This document shows, piece by piece, positions 26,818 through 35,671 of a stretch of 64,000 bases of DNA. The DNA is from Mycolicibacterium iranicum (lineage in GTDB: Bacteria; Actinomycetota; Actinomycetes; Mycobacteriales; Mycobacteriaceae). The translations under genes and the position numbers were made by a program. The notes under the pieces were generated by a model. It worked only from the letters and a program-made list of their open reading frames with translations. It made no database searches and had not been told where the DNA came from. Numbering within the stretch: position 1 is the first letter of the stretch; each line of letters opens with the position of its first letter. The stretch lies in the NCBI RefSeq assembly GCF_002101705.1, contig NZ_LQPC01000031.1:176642-240641 (forward strand), in the 5' to 3' direction.

Positions 26818-28532
26818 CCGCCGCCCGACTCGTTGCGCCGGCGTTCGTCGTCGATGCGTTGCTTGCGGGCTTCGGCGCGGGTGATGGTGCGTTTGGGCAT
26901 CATCAGACCCTCGGTGTGCTTACGCGGGCTTGCGGTGACCGCTACTTGGGCGGTAGGCAAGCACAACTCGGGAAACAACGATCGGGACCCCGGATAGGTG
27001 GTGGCGGTGCAGCCGTCAGGGTCTGTCCAGACGATGGTGCCGTCGGGGTATTGCACGCTGCTCCAGCCCGGCCAGAAGGTTTTCAGAAGATGGTGCTCCC
27101 GACACAGGCAAGCCAGGTTCGACGCACACGTCGGCCCGTGCGGGTAGGGGATGGTGTGGTCGATGTCGGCGATCGTCGCCGGTCTCGAACAGCCCGGAAA
27201 TCGGCATGTTTGGTCCCGGCAGCGGACGAAATCGGCCAGCTTTGTGGACGGGCGATAGCGCGGCTCTGATGGAGCCTGCCCGGGGTGAATCAGCGCCTTG
27301 ATGGTGGCGTGCAGGGCGACTTGCGCGGCGACCGGCGCAGGCAGGACCGCACCACCGAGGATCTTCGCGGGCCGCGCTTGACAGAATTCACCGGGATCGG
27401 CGGCGAGCTCATCAAGCAGACCGCGCAACGTGTACGTCTGCCACGGCTTCGGGAGCAACGGGGGATTCTCGCCGACCAGAGCACGCCTCTGGGCAGTGAG
27501 ATCGCCGATAGTGGGTTGCGGCAGCTCGATTGCAGCGCAATCGCTGTCATCGGCTACGCCAGCTTTTCCGTGGGCGCCGCCGTCGTGCTCGCGCGCATCC
27601 TCGGGCCCCGCGTCACCATCGGTCTGACGAGCGAGGTCGCCGTCGGACTGCTCATCGCGAGGCTGATCCGCGTCGGGGTCCCGCGCGTCGTGAGGACCTG
27701 CGTCGGCGTCGGACCGGGCAGCCTCGACCACGTCCTGGTGGGCGATCACATGGATCACCACCCCGCCGCCGGCGGGCTTGGCGGCCGCATCGCAGGCGTC
27801 GGATTCGCACAGGCAGGGCAACCGGTCCCAGCCATAGGCCATGGCGGACAGGGCTGCTGCGCGACGCTGATCCAAGGTCCGCGGATCGCGGTCACACACC
27901 GTGCGCGCCAACGCATCGGCGCGCTTGTCAATCGCTTCGCCGTCGGGTGCCAACACCGTCGCCGTCACGTAACACACGCCGTTGGCAGAGTCGGTCTGCA
28001 CGTCCAGGTGCGTGTCGCGGCACGCCGATTCCGTGCGACGCTGCGCATACGGATCGTGGCGTAGCACGAGTTCGTCGACATCTTTCTCGGATTTCTCGCG
28101 AGACTTCGCACCCCACCTGACCAACAGATCCGCCAACTCGGCGTCGATCTCGCGTAGTGCATCGGGATCTTTCACCAGCATGGTGCGCGTGCAGATCGTG
28201 TGGACCAGACGGTAGGACATCAAACCCTCGGCGAACACGGCGGCGACCCGTGGCAGCCGCTCGCGTAATGCCACGGCATCGGTGAGCAGCCCGCTGGCCA
28301 CCCCGCTGGTCACCTCGTGAGCGGCTCCGATCTGCGCGCACACTGCCGACCAGTTGTCGCATCGCCACTGATCCCGATTCGCTGACCCTGAGGCGGCATA
28401 GGCCGCGTCGAGCATGTCGGCCATGTGCCCGAGCCGCGCGGCGCAGGCGGCATTCTCCAGCCGCGCGCACGCACGGACCCCCTCACCGGGGGTGCGAGCG
28501 GCCGATACCGCCGCCAGAAACTTGTCGAACAC
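26781..28532 (-). CDS. DUF222 / HNH endonuclease protein (13E12 repeat family)
   Basis: 583 residues. The N-terminal DUF222 region (about 1-240) is joined by a long acidic, Asp/Gly-rich linker (about 270-330) to an HNH domain: CRDQTCRFPGCSRPATIADIDHTIPYPHGPTCASNLACLCREHHLLK is spread over about 435-485, with paired CxxC-like cysteines and the D-H motif. A Lys/Arg-rich tail follows. These genes are multicopy in mycobacteria and some copies serve as prophage integration sites. The start is probably GTG 28532. It lies between the ABC operon (tail overlap) and mmpL (80 bp upstream, same strand). Its link to the lipid pathway is doubtful. Confidence 0.85.
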   Translation of the reverse strand: MFDKFLAAVSAARTPGEGVRACARLENAACAARLGHMADMLDAAYAASGSANRDQWRCDNWSAVCAQIGAAHEVTSGVASGLLTDAVALRERLPRVAAVFAEGLMSYRLVHTICTRTMLVKDPDALREIDAELADLLVRWGAKSREKSEKDVDELVLRHDPYAQRRTESACRDTHLDVQTDSANGVCYVTATVLAPDGEAIDKRADALARTVCDRDPRTLDQRRAAALSAMAYGWDRLPCLCESDACDAAAKPAGGGVVIHVIAHQDVVEAARSDADAGPHDARDPDADQPRDEQSDGDLARQTDGDAGPEDAREHDGGAHGKAGVADDSDCAAIELPQPTIGDLTAQRRALVGENPPLLPKPWQTYTLRGLLDELAADPGEFCQARPAKILGGAVLPAPVAAQVALHATIKALIHPGQAPSEPRYRPSTKLADFVRCRDQTCRFPGCSRPATIADIDHTIPYPHGPTCASNLACLCREHHLLKTFWPGWSSVQYPDGTIVWTDPDGCTATTYPGSRSLFPELCLPTAQVAVTASPRKHTEGLMMPKRTITRAEARKQRIDDERRRNESGGGQPAPPDWPARR

Positions 28533-28611
28533 ACTTTCGAATATAGTCAGCCGACGGGCACTCGACAGGGCCAGGATCTACCCCTGGGGATGGATTCAGG
28601 TTTGTGGACAA

Positions 28612-31600
28612 CTACCTCCCCCAGGCGTTGGAAACCCTGCTTGCCGCCTGGGCCGCGTTCGCGAATTCGCAGTCCACCCAACCCTCTTCGTCATCGTGAA
28701 GCGCTCCGGTACACGCCACCGGAGCCGGTATCCGTTTCGCGTTCGGCGGCTTCGGCGCCACCCGAGGCCCCTTCGAGGGCCACCAGTTCTTGTCGCCGAT
28801 CAGTACGCACGCCGCGGGCACGGTGACGGTGCGGACCACGAACGTGTCCAGCAGCAGCCCGACCCCGATCACGAAACCCATCTGCACGATCGTGCTGATG
28901 CTGCTCACCGTCAGTGCGAGCATCGACGCCGCGAAGATCAGTCCCGCCGATGTGATGACGCCGCCCGTCGCACTCACCGTCCGGATCACGCCGGTGCGCA
29001 CTCCCTTCGCCGACTCGTCACGAATACGGGAGATCAGCAGCAGGTTGTAGTCGGCCCCGACCGCCACCAGCACCAGGAATGCGAGACCCGGTACGCTCCA
29101 ATGCAATTCCTCACCGAGGAGGAACTGGAACAGGATGACGCCGATACCCAGCGCCGAGCCGTAGGACAGAATCACCGTCGCCACCAGATACAGCGGGGCG
29201 ACAATGGCTCGCAACAGCAGTGCCAGAATGACGAACACAACGATCAGCGTCGAGATCATGATGAACCGGCTGTCGCCGCTGTAATAGTGGCGGATGTCGC
29301 CGTTCACCGCGGAGAAACCGACCATCGATATCTCGGCGTTGGCCAATGTCGTGTTGGGGCGTGCGCTTTCGGCCGCGGCGATGATGTCGCCCACCTGATC
29401 CATCGCGTCGCGCCCGAACGGATTCAGCGCGGTCTGCACGAGATAACGGACGGTGCGGCCGTCCTCGGACACGAACAGCTTCGCGGCCTTCTCGAACTCC
29501 TGCTGGGTCAGCACCTCCGGCGGGATGTAGAAGCCCGACATCGGAGGTTCTGCCGCGTCGGTCCGCATTGCGAGCAGGAATGACGACGCCTGGTTCAGAC
29601 CGCCCCCCAGCTGCCGGGTCTGGTCCACGAGGAGTTGGACGCCCTCGGCGAGCCTGCGGCTCGAATCGGCAAGTGTGTTGGCGCCGTCGAGCATGGTGTC
29701 GAGTTGCTTCTGGACGCCGCCCGGCTCGCCGATACCCAGATCACGGGCGGCTTGCGTTGCCGCGGTGAGGTTGTCGCCGATACCGCGCAGTGCCTCCGAC
29801 ACGGAGTCAGTGCCGTCGGTGGTCTGCAGTTGCCGGGACAGCTCGGCGATTCGGGTGAGGGCGACGTCATCGCGCGAGGCCGCGATCCGCTGAAGCTCGG
29901 CCCGTGCCCTCACACACGCAGGATCGATGTTGCACGTCAGGCTGGTGTTGAGCCCGTTCACGACGGGCGTCGCCCAGACGTAGAAGTCGTTGACGCGTTT
30001 GACGTTCTCGCTCAAGGCATCTCCGAGCGAGCGCATGTTGTCCACCAGGGTCGCGGTCTTGTCGATCTCATCGAGGGTCTCCGCGCCGCCGAAGCGCGTC
30101 GACATGTCGTCGAGCGCACCTGCCAGTCCACGCACGCTGCCGAGTGCGCCGACCACGCCGTTGCGGATCTCGTTCAGCACGTCGGCGAGTTGCCCGGCAC
30201 CGTCACTGAGGGTGTTCAGATTGCCGTCATTGTCGTTGATCAACGTCGACGCCTCACGCAGTTTCCCGCCGACCTCACCCGCCTGATAGGTGGCTCGCGC
30301 CTGTTCCAGCGTCTCCCCCGACGGCCGCGTGATGCCGCGCACCATGTCGATGTTGGGCACCTGCGCGACGCGGCCCGCCATCTGCTCGAGGTCGGCCAAC
30401 GCCTTCGGCGTCCGCAAGTCCTGGTCCGGCGAATGGACGGTGACGAACTGCTGCAGGGTTGTGCTGATCGGGAAGTGCCGGTTCATCACCTCGTAGCCGA
30501 CGTTGCTCTGCGCATCGTCGGGCAGCGACTGGCGGTCGTCGAAGTTGTAGTTCATGAACAGCACACAGGAGGCCAGGCCCCCCAGCACGAGAAGGCTCGC
30601 CATGAGGTGGGCGACGGGCTTGCGCACGATGTTGACGCCGGAACGCCGCCAGAACTGGCGGGTGAGTTCCTGTTTCCTCGGCGCGATCCATCCCCGCCGG
30701 CCGGTCAGCACGATGAACGCGGGCAGCAACGTGATGGACGCCAGGAAGCCGATCGCGATCGTGATCGCCAGTGCCGGGCCGATGGTCGAGAACACCCCGA
30801 GGGTGGCGAAGGACAGGGCCAGGAACGTCAGCGCAACGGTGCCTGCCGATCCGGCGATCACCTCCCCGATCGACCGCAGCGCTTCCACGAGGGCGTCGTC
30901 AGATTTGAGGCCGGAGCGTACAAGCTCCTGATAGCGGCTGAAGAGGAAGACCGCGTAGTCGATGCCGGCTCCCATCATCATGCCGGTCATCAGCACCATG
31001 GTCTGCGGGCCGAGCCCCAGACCCATCTCGCCCAGGGCCGCCACCACCTGCTGCGCGATGCCCAGTGAGATGCCGATGGTCAGCAGCGGGATGATCATCG
31101 CGACCAGGTTTCGATAGACGACGATGAGGATCAGCAGCACGGTGATCACCGTCGAGATCTCGATGATGAGCTGATCGCGGGCACCGATTGCGTTGATGTC
31201 TTCGAATGTGGCTGCGGCGCCGACGAGATTGGCGGTCAGCGCGGTGTCGGCGGTCGCGTCCTCGACCACCTCTGCGACGTGCCGGTAGGCCTCCTGCCCG
31301 CTGGGGGCGCCCATGTCACCGGTCATGCTGACAGGCAGGTTCCACGCCTTGCCGTCCTCGCTCGACATGACCTGACGCAGTTCAGGAGTCGAGATGAAGT
31401 CCTGCACCGACTCGACGTTCACCGTATCGGCTTTGAGATCGTCGACGACGGTCCGGTAGACGACTTCGTCGGCGGGCGTCAATCCGTTCTCGTTGCTCAG
31501 GATGACGACGGCGATATTGCCCGAGCCGGCCTCCCCGAACGCCGCCTCCATCTTTTGGCTCGCGATGAATACCGGGGAATCCTCGGGCAGGAACGGCGGC

Positions 31601-31740
31601 GGGTTCTTCTGCGCGACAACGGCGAGCGGAGGCACCGTGAGGAAGAGCAGCACCGCGGTCGCGACCCAGGCTACGATCACGACGACGGGGTGACGCACGA
31701 TCGCACGGCCCAGGGCCGGAAGCCCCCCGTGCTCAAACAC
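28612..31740 (-). CDS. MmpL-family RND lipid transporter
   Basis: 1042 residues. One N-terminal helix (about 20-40), a periplasmic domain, five helices containing GIDYAVFLFSRYQELV (about 257), a large second periplasmic domain with a helical, repeat-rich region (about 480-760), and a C-terminal six-helix bundle with VGADYNLLLISRIRDE (about 893). Both Asp-Tyr proton-relay motifs are intact. The size and long second loop suit the MmpL8/10/12-type exporters of acylated glycolipids. It starts with GTG at 31740 behind GGGAG. No mmpS gene is adjacent. Only 25 bp separate its start from the divergent glycosyltransferase. Confidence 0.93.
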   Translation of the reverse strand: MFEHGGLPALGRAIVRHPVVVIVAWVATAVLLFLTVPPLAVVAQKNPPPFLPEDSPVFIASQKMEAAFGEAGSGNIAVVILSNENGLTPADEVVYRTVVDDLKADTVNVESVQDFISTPELRQVMSSEDGKAWNLPVSMTGDMGAPSGQEAYRHVAEVVEDATADTALTANLVGAAATFEDINAIGARDQLIIEISTVITVLLILIVVYRNLVAMIIPLLTIGISLGIAQQVVAALGEMGLGLGPQTMVLMTGMMMGAGIDYAVFLFSRYQELVRSGLKSDDALVEALRSIGEVIAGSAGTVALTFLALSFATLGVFSTIGPALAITIAIGFLASITLLPAFIVLTGRRGWIAPRKQELTRQFWRRSGVNIVRKPVAHLMASLLVLGGLASCVLFMNYNFDDRQSLPDDAQSNVGYEVMNRHFPISTTLQQFVTVHSPDQDLRTPKALADLEQMAGRVAQVPNIDMVRGITRPSGETLEQARATYQAGEVGGKLREASTLINDNDGNLNTLSDGAGQLADVLNEIRNGVVGALGSVRGLAGALDDMSTRFGGAETLDEIDKTATLVDNMRSLGDALSENVKRVNDFYVWATPVVNGLNTSLTCNIDPACVRARAELQRIAASRDDVALTRIAELSRQLQTTDGTDSVSEALRGIGDNLTAATQAARDLGIGEPGGVQKQLDTMLDGANTLADSSRRLAEGVQLLVDQTRQLGGGLNQASSFLLAMRTDAAEPPMSGFYIPPEVLTQQEFEKAAKLFVSEDGRTVRYLVQTALNPFGRDAMDQVGDIIAAAESARPNTTLANAEISMVGFSAVNGDIRHYYSGDSRFIMISTLIVVFVILALLLRAIVAPLYLVATVILSYGSALGIGVILFQFLLGEELHWSVPGLAFLVLVAVGADYNLLLISRIRDESAKGVRTGVIRTVSATGGVITSAGLIFAASMLALTVSSISTIVQMGFVIGVGLLLDTFVVRTVTVPAACVLIGDKNWWPSKGPRVAPKPPNAKRIPAPVACTGALHDDEEGWVDCEFANAAQAASRVSNAWGR

Positions 31741-31765
31741 TTCTGACTCCCGGGAAGGACGATGC

Positions 31766-33028
31766 GTGAGATTCGCGGTGGCCGTTCACGGAACTCGGGG
31801 TGACGTCGAGCCGTGCGCGGCGGTCGCGCTGGAATTGCTCCGCCGAGGGCATCAGGTCCGGATGGCCGTGCCGCCCAACCTGGTGCGGTTCGTCGAGGAG
31901 GCCGGACTCGAAACCGCCGTGGCCTACGGGGTCGATTCCCAGCAGCAGCTTGAAGCCGATGTGTTCCGTCAACCCTTGCGAATTCGGCATCCCTGGGCCG
32001 CGTTTCGAGAGGTGCGGGACTACATGACGCAGGGCTGGGCGCAGATGAGCAACACGCTCGTGAGCCTGGCGGCGGACGCCGATCTCATCCTGACCGGCAC
32101 CACCTACCAGGAGCTGGCCGCCAATGTGGCCGAGCACCACAGCATTCCGCTGGCAGCCCTGCACTATTTCCCGTTTCGCACCAATCCGTACGTCCTGCCC
32201 CTCAAGCTGCCGGCACCCGTGGTCGGATCGGTGTGGCCGATCGTGGAGTCGTTGCACTGGAGAGTGATCCGCCCCGCCGAGGACGCACAACGCCGCGAAC
32301 TGGGACTGCCGCAGACCAGGGTCAGAGCCATCCGCAGGATGATCGACGGTGGTGCCCTGGAGATCCAGGCCTACGACAAAGAGCTCTTTCCGGGATTGGC
32401 CGAGGAATGGACCGGCCGCAGACCTGTGACCGGCGCCTTGACCTTGCAACTCGACACTCGCACCGACGCCGCGACGTCGGAATGGATCGACGCTGGGAGC
32501 GCGCCGATCTACTTCGGCTTCGGCAGCATGCCGGTCGAATCCCCCGCCGCGGCCGTGGCGATGATCTCGCGTGTGTGCGCCGACCTCGGGGAGCGCGCGC
32601 TGATCTGCTCGGGCGTCTGGAAACTCGACGGCGCCACCGCCGACCACGTCAAAGTGGTGCGCTCGGTCAATCATTCGGCCGTGTTCCCGAGGTGTCGAGC
32701 CGTGGTCCACCACGGCGGTGCGGGCACGACGGCAGCGGGTCTGCGCGCGGGTGCTCCGACGATGGTGCTGTGGATCGGCGCCGAGCAACCGCTGTGGGCG
32801 GCAAGGGTCAAGCGATTGGGAGTGGGCCAGGCACAGAAGTTCGCGGCCGTCACGGCTGACTCGCTGCGCGCAGGGTTACGCAGCGTGCTCACGCCCGCGT
32901 CGGCACAGCGCGCCTGGGAGCTGGCGGCACGCATGGCCACACCTGCGCAAAGCCTATGCGCCGCAGCAGATCTCCTCGAAGCCTCGGCGAAAAGGGGTCG
33001 GGTACCGGTCAAAGTACCTCGCCGCTGA
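31766..33028 (+). CDS. GT1-family (UGT-like) glycosyltransferase
   Basis: 420 residues of GT-B fold. The N-terminus MRFAVAVHGTRGDVEPCAAVALEL is the form seen in the mycobacterial glycolipid transferases (Gtf/Rv1524/Rv2962c class), and the C-terminal donor site reads VVHHGGAGTTAAGLRAGAPTM (about 312-332) with the preceding IYFGFGSMP. It starts with GTG at 31766 after GGAAGGA. It probably transfers a deoxysugar or hexose to a lipid acceptor, by analogy with GPL and PGL enzymes. Its 3' end overlaps the convergent acyltransferase gene by 20 bp. Confidence 0.9.
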   Translation: MRFAVAVHGTRGDVEPCAAVALELLRRGHQVRMAVPPNLVRFVEEAGLETAVAYGVDSQQQLEADVFRQPLRIRHPWAAFREVRDYMTQGWAQMSNTLVSLAADADLILTGTTYQELAANVAEHHSIPLAALHYFPFRTNPYVLPLKLPAPVVGSVWPIVESLHWRVIRPAEDAQRRELGLPQTRVRAIRRMIDGGALEIQAYDKELFPGLAEEWTGRRPVTGALTLQLDTRTDAATSEWIDAGSAPIYFGFGSMPVESPAAAVAMISRVCADLGERALICSGVWKLDGATADHVKVVRSVNHSAVFPRCRAVVHHGGAGTTAAGLRAGAPTMVLWIGAEQPLWAARVKRLGVGQAQKFAAVTADSLRAGLRSVLTPASAQRAWELAARMATPAQSLCAAADLLEASAKRGRVPVKVPRR

Positions 33029-34331
33029 TGCCGAACTCGGCCAGAACGTCTGCCGCCAGCGCTCGCAGGCGCGGCTTCGTGTTCCGCGCACCGGGCTCAT
33101 ACGCCGTCACCCCGATGTTCATCTTCCCGCCGACACGTCCCGCCACGAGCACCAGCTGACCGCCGGCGCCCTCGATCTGGCGCCGCCTCACATTCTGGTC
33201 CACCGCGCGGAGGTACCCGTGCTCGGCGACGGTCCCGTCGATCTGGAAGCCCAACTCGGGCAGTTCACCCACGCTGGAGCACGACACCGGCTGAGGGCCG
33301 AACACCGTAGCGCCGAGTCCTCTGACCGCGCGCCTGGGGATGAACGGGGTCAAGGGCTGGAGCGCGAAGGTTTCGTCGGGATTCTCCCGCAGCGCGGCCA
33401 CCGCCGCGCGGATGTCCCGTCGCGCATCCGAAAGATCGCCGGCCGCGCGCACCGGGTCGACGTTCACGCCCGCGAATCGCAACGCGTTGGCGCGGGTGTC
33501 CTCCCACGTCCGATCGGACAGCGCGAGGACGAGGTCGACGGTCCCGTCGGCACGGCAGCGGCCCATGCGGTGCGCAAGCCCCGCCGCGAAGCCGGCGAAC
33601 AGCGAATGGCTGTTCCCCCGGTGCCTTTTCGCGCTCCGATCCCAATCGCCGAGGTCGATGACGACGGAGATCGCAGGCACTACGACCAGCTCGTCGGGGT
33701 ACCCGACGTGACGTCGCTGCGGTTTCGGGGGTGTCTCGTCGCGCCGCCGCCGTGACAACCGAACTGCCGCGACCATCGCGCGGCCGGCGGCGCCGATGCC
33801 GCGCAACGTTTCCCGGGTGTCCTCTGCGAGCGCCTGGCGACGGGTGCGTGCGTTCGGCGCCGGATGATCGAATTCACGAACCGAGCCGGTGATGGCCTCG
33901 ACCAGCGTCTGCGCCAGACCCAATCCGTCCATCAGACAGTGCGATGCGACGAGCGTGACCGCTGTCGAACCGTCCGTCATCGGAAGGACGCCCAGATGCC
34001 AGCCCGGTCCCGTCTCCGGGTCGACCGGGACCTGCGACCGTTCGTCGATCCAGTCGCTCAGGTCCTCGCGCGGTCGGGGTTCCTCCGCGACATCGAGGTC
34101 GCACCCAGGACCTGTCGACGAGATCCACCGGTGTCTGCCGAACGGGAGCGGGGATCGCTGGATGCGTCTGCCCGCGAGCCCATGGCCGAAGTTCTCGTGA
34201 AAACGTTTCAAGCCAACATGATCCAGAGGATGCTCGTAGACCCACACGAGCTGGACCACCTGCGCCTGCCCCGTTGCGCGCAGCGACAAAAACGTGGCCT
34301 GGTCGATGTAGGCGAGCCGGTCGTCGCGCAT
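33009..34331 (-). CDS. Condensation/WS-DGAT-like acyltransferase, copy 2
   Basis: 440 residues. It carries the HxxxDG acyltransferase motif as SHCLMDGLG (about residue 128) and a later DFGW-like region replaced by PQPVSCSSVGELP. The N-terminus (YIDQATFLSLRATGQ, YEHPLDHVGLKRFHENFG, PFGRHRW) is closely similar to the next gene upstream, so the two are tandem paralogues. It starts with ATG at 34331, one base after that gene's stop. It is the last gene of the PKS operon. It likely esterifies a hydroxyl of the cluster product; the substrate is unknown. Confidence 0.8.
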   Translation of the reverse strand: MRDDRLAYIDQATFLSLRATGQAQVVQLVWVYEHPLDHVGLKRFHENFGHGLAGRRIQRSPLPFGRHRWISSTGPGCDLDVAEEPRPREDLSDWIDERSQVPVDPETGPGWHLGVLPMTDGSTAVTLVASHCLMDGLGLAQTLVEAITGSVREFDHPAPNARTRRQALAEDTRETLRGIGAAGRAMVAAVRLSRRRRDETPPKPQRRHVGYPDELVVVPAISVVIDLGDWDRSAKRHRGNSHSLFAGFAAGLAHRMGRCRADGTVDLVLALSDRTWEDTRANALRFAGVNVDPVRAAGDLSDARRDIRAAVAALRENPDETFALQPLTPFIPRRAVRGLGATVFGPQPVSCSSVGELPELGFQIDGTVAEHGYLRAVDQNVRRRQIEGAGGQLVLVAGRVGGKMNIGVTAYEPGARNTKPRLRALAADVLAEFGISGEVL

Positions 34332-34332
34332 G

Positions 34333-35670
34333 TCAGACGACCGCGCCGATGAGCTGGAAGTCGGAAAGCGTGCGCTCCACGCGCACGCGCAGCGCAGACC
34401 TCGTGTCGACGACTCCGCCCGCATAGCCCACCACGGCGAGCGAGAGTCGGCCGCAGACCCGCGCGCTCACAATGGTGAGCAGACCGTGCCGCTGCTCCAG
34501 CACTCTTCGGGTCACGTGCTGGTCGACGCCGCGCATCAGGACGTACTCGGCATCGGTGCCGTCGAGTCGTGCAACGTCGGACGGCACGTTGCCCATGTTG
34601 GAGCAGGACACCGGCTGCTCGGCGAAGTTGAACGCCATCTCGGCGCCCCGCCTGACCGCGACCTTCGGCATGAACGGGATCAGCGGCAGCAGCTGCTCGG
34701 CCTCCTCGGGCACCTCCCCCAGCGTGGCCAGCGTATGCCGGATCTCGGCTCGCGCGCCGGAAAGATCCGTGCACACCACCGCGGGATCGATACGCACACT
34801 GGCCAATTGCACAGCGTTGGCACGGGTGTCGGCGACGCCGGCGCGGTCGTTGATGGGAATGATCAGCGGGACCTTGCCGTCCGCCGCACGCCTGCCCATG
34901 GAATCGGCCAGCCGCGCGCAGAATCCGGCCAGTAATGAATACGCGTTGCCCCCGAGGGCGGCGGCCCGCCCATCCCACGCGTCCAGGTCGACGAACACCG
35001 AGACCGAGGGGACCGCCACGTGCCGGGTGTCGTCGAAACCTCTTCCGGCGACTCCCTTCGGCGCCGAGCGCGCCGGGCGGTCAAGCAGCCTGCGGCGCGC
35101 GATGCGGCCCGCGATGCCCAGTGTGCTTCTCACTTCCGGTAAGTCACGTCGGCTCTGCCGGAGGTCCTCGACCACGGCGCGACGGCGGGTGCGCGACCGC
35201 GGAGCCGGGTAGCCGAAGTCGCGGATCTCGCCGGTGATGGCATCGAGGATCGTCGCGACGGCGCCTCCGCCGTCACTGATGCAGTGTGACAGCGTCAGGC
35301 ACAGCGCCGTCGAGCCATCGGTCATCGGCAGCACTCCGAGATGCCAGCTCGGGCCCCACTCGGGGTCGACGGGCCGCACCGCCCTTTCGTCGAGCCAGTC
35401 GCCGAGGACGGCGCGAGGGCGGGGACGGGCCTCGATGTCGAGATCGGCTGGGGGCCTGACGGCCCTCACCCACCGGTGCCTGCCGAACGGTACGGCGGAG
35501 CGCTCGATGCTGCGCCCCCACAAGCCGTTCCCGAAGTCGCGGTGGAAGCGCCGGACGGCGTCGAGGTCGACCGGATGTTCGTAGATCCAGACGCACTGCA
35601 TCGCAGCGGCTTGGCGGGTGGCGCGCAGCCCCAGATACATGGCCTGATCGACGTAGTCGAGCACCGTCAT
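34333..35670 (-). CDS. Condensation/WS-DGAT-like acyltransferase, copy 1
   Basis: 445 residues. HxxxDG motif as SHCISDGGG (about 126) and a C-terminal QPVSCSNMGNVPSDV segment that lines the acyl tunnel in related folds. The ATG at 35670 follows the papA stop by one base; an open frame continues upstream inside papA but is not needed. It shares its N-terminal third with the following gene. The superfamily includes PapA, NRPS condensation domains and wax-ester synthases; which acyl donor (CoA or PKS-bound) is used cannot be told from sequence. Confidence 0.8.
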   Translation of the reverse strand: MTVLDYVDQAMYLGLRATRQAAAMQCVWIYEHPVDLDAVRRFHRDFGNGLWGRSIERSAVPFGRHRWVRAVRPPADLDIEARPRPRAVLGDWLDERAVRPVDPEWGPSWHLGVLPMTDGSTALCLTLSHCISDGGGAVATILDAITGEIRDFGYPAPRSRTRRRAVVEDLRQSRRDLPEVRSTLGIAGRIARRRLLDRPARSAPKGVAGRGFDDTRHVAVPSVSVFVDLDAWDGRAAALGGNAYSLLAGFCARLADSMGRRAADGKVPLIIPINDRAGVADTRANAVQLASVRIDPAVVCTDLSGARAEIRHTLATLGEVPEEAEQLLPLIPFMPKVAVRRGAEMAFNFAEQPVSCSNMGNVPSDVARLDGTDAEYVLMRGVDQHVTRRVLEQRHGLLTIVSARVCGRLSLAVVGYAGGVVDTRSALRVRVERTLSDFQLIGAVV

Positions 35671-35671
35671 G

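Noticed and set aside
27285..28120. Plus-strand open frames antisense to the HNH gene
   Set aside because: Compositional shadows; the minus-strand frame has both family domains.
26781..28532. Homing endonuclease or intein
   Set aside because: The HNH domain is fused to DUF222 and stands as its own gene with its own start; nothing around it is split.
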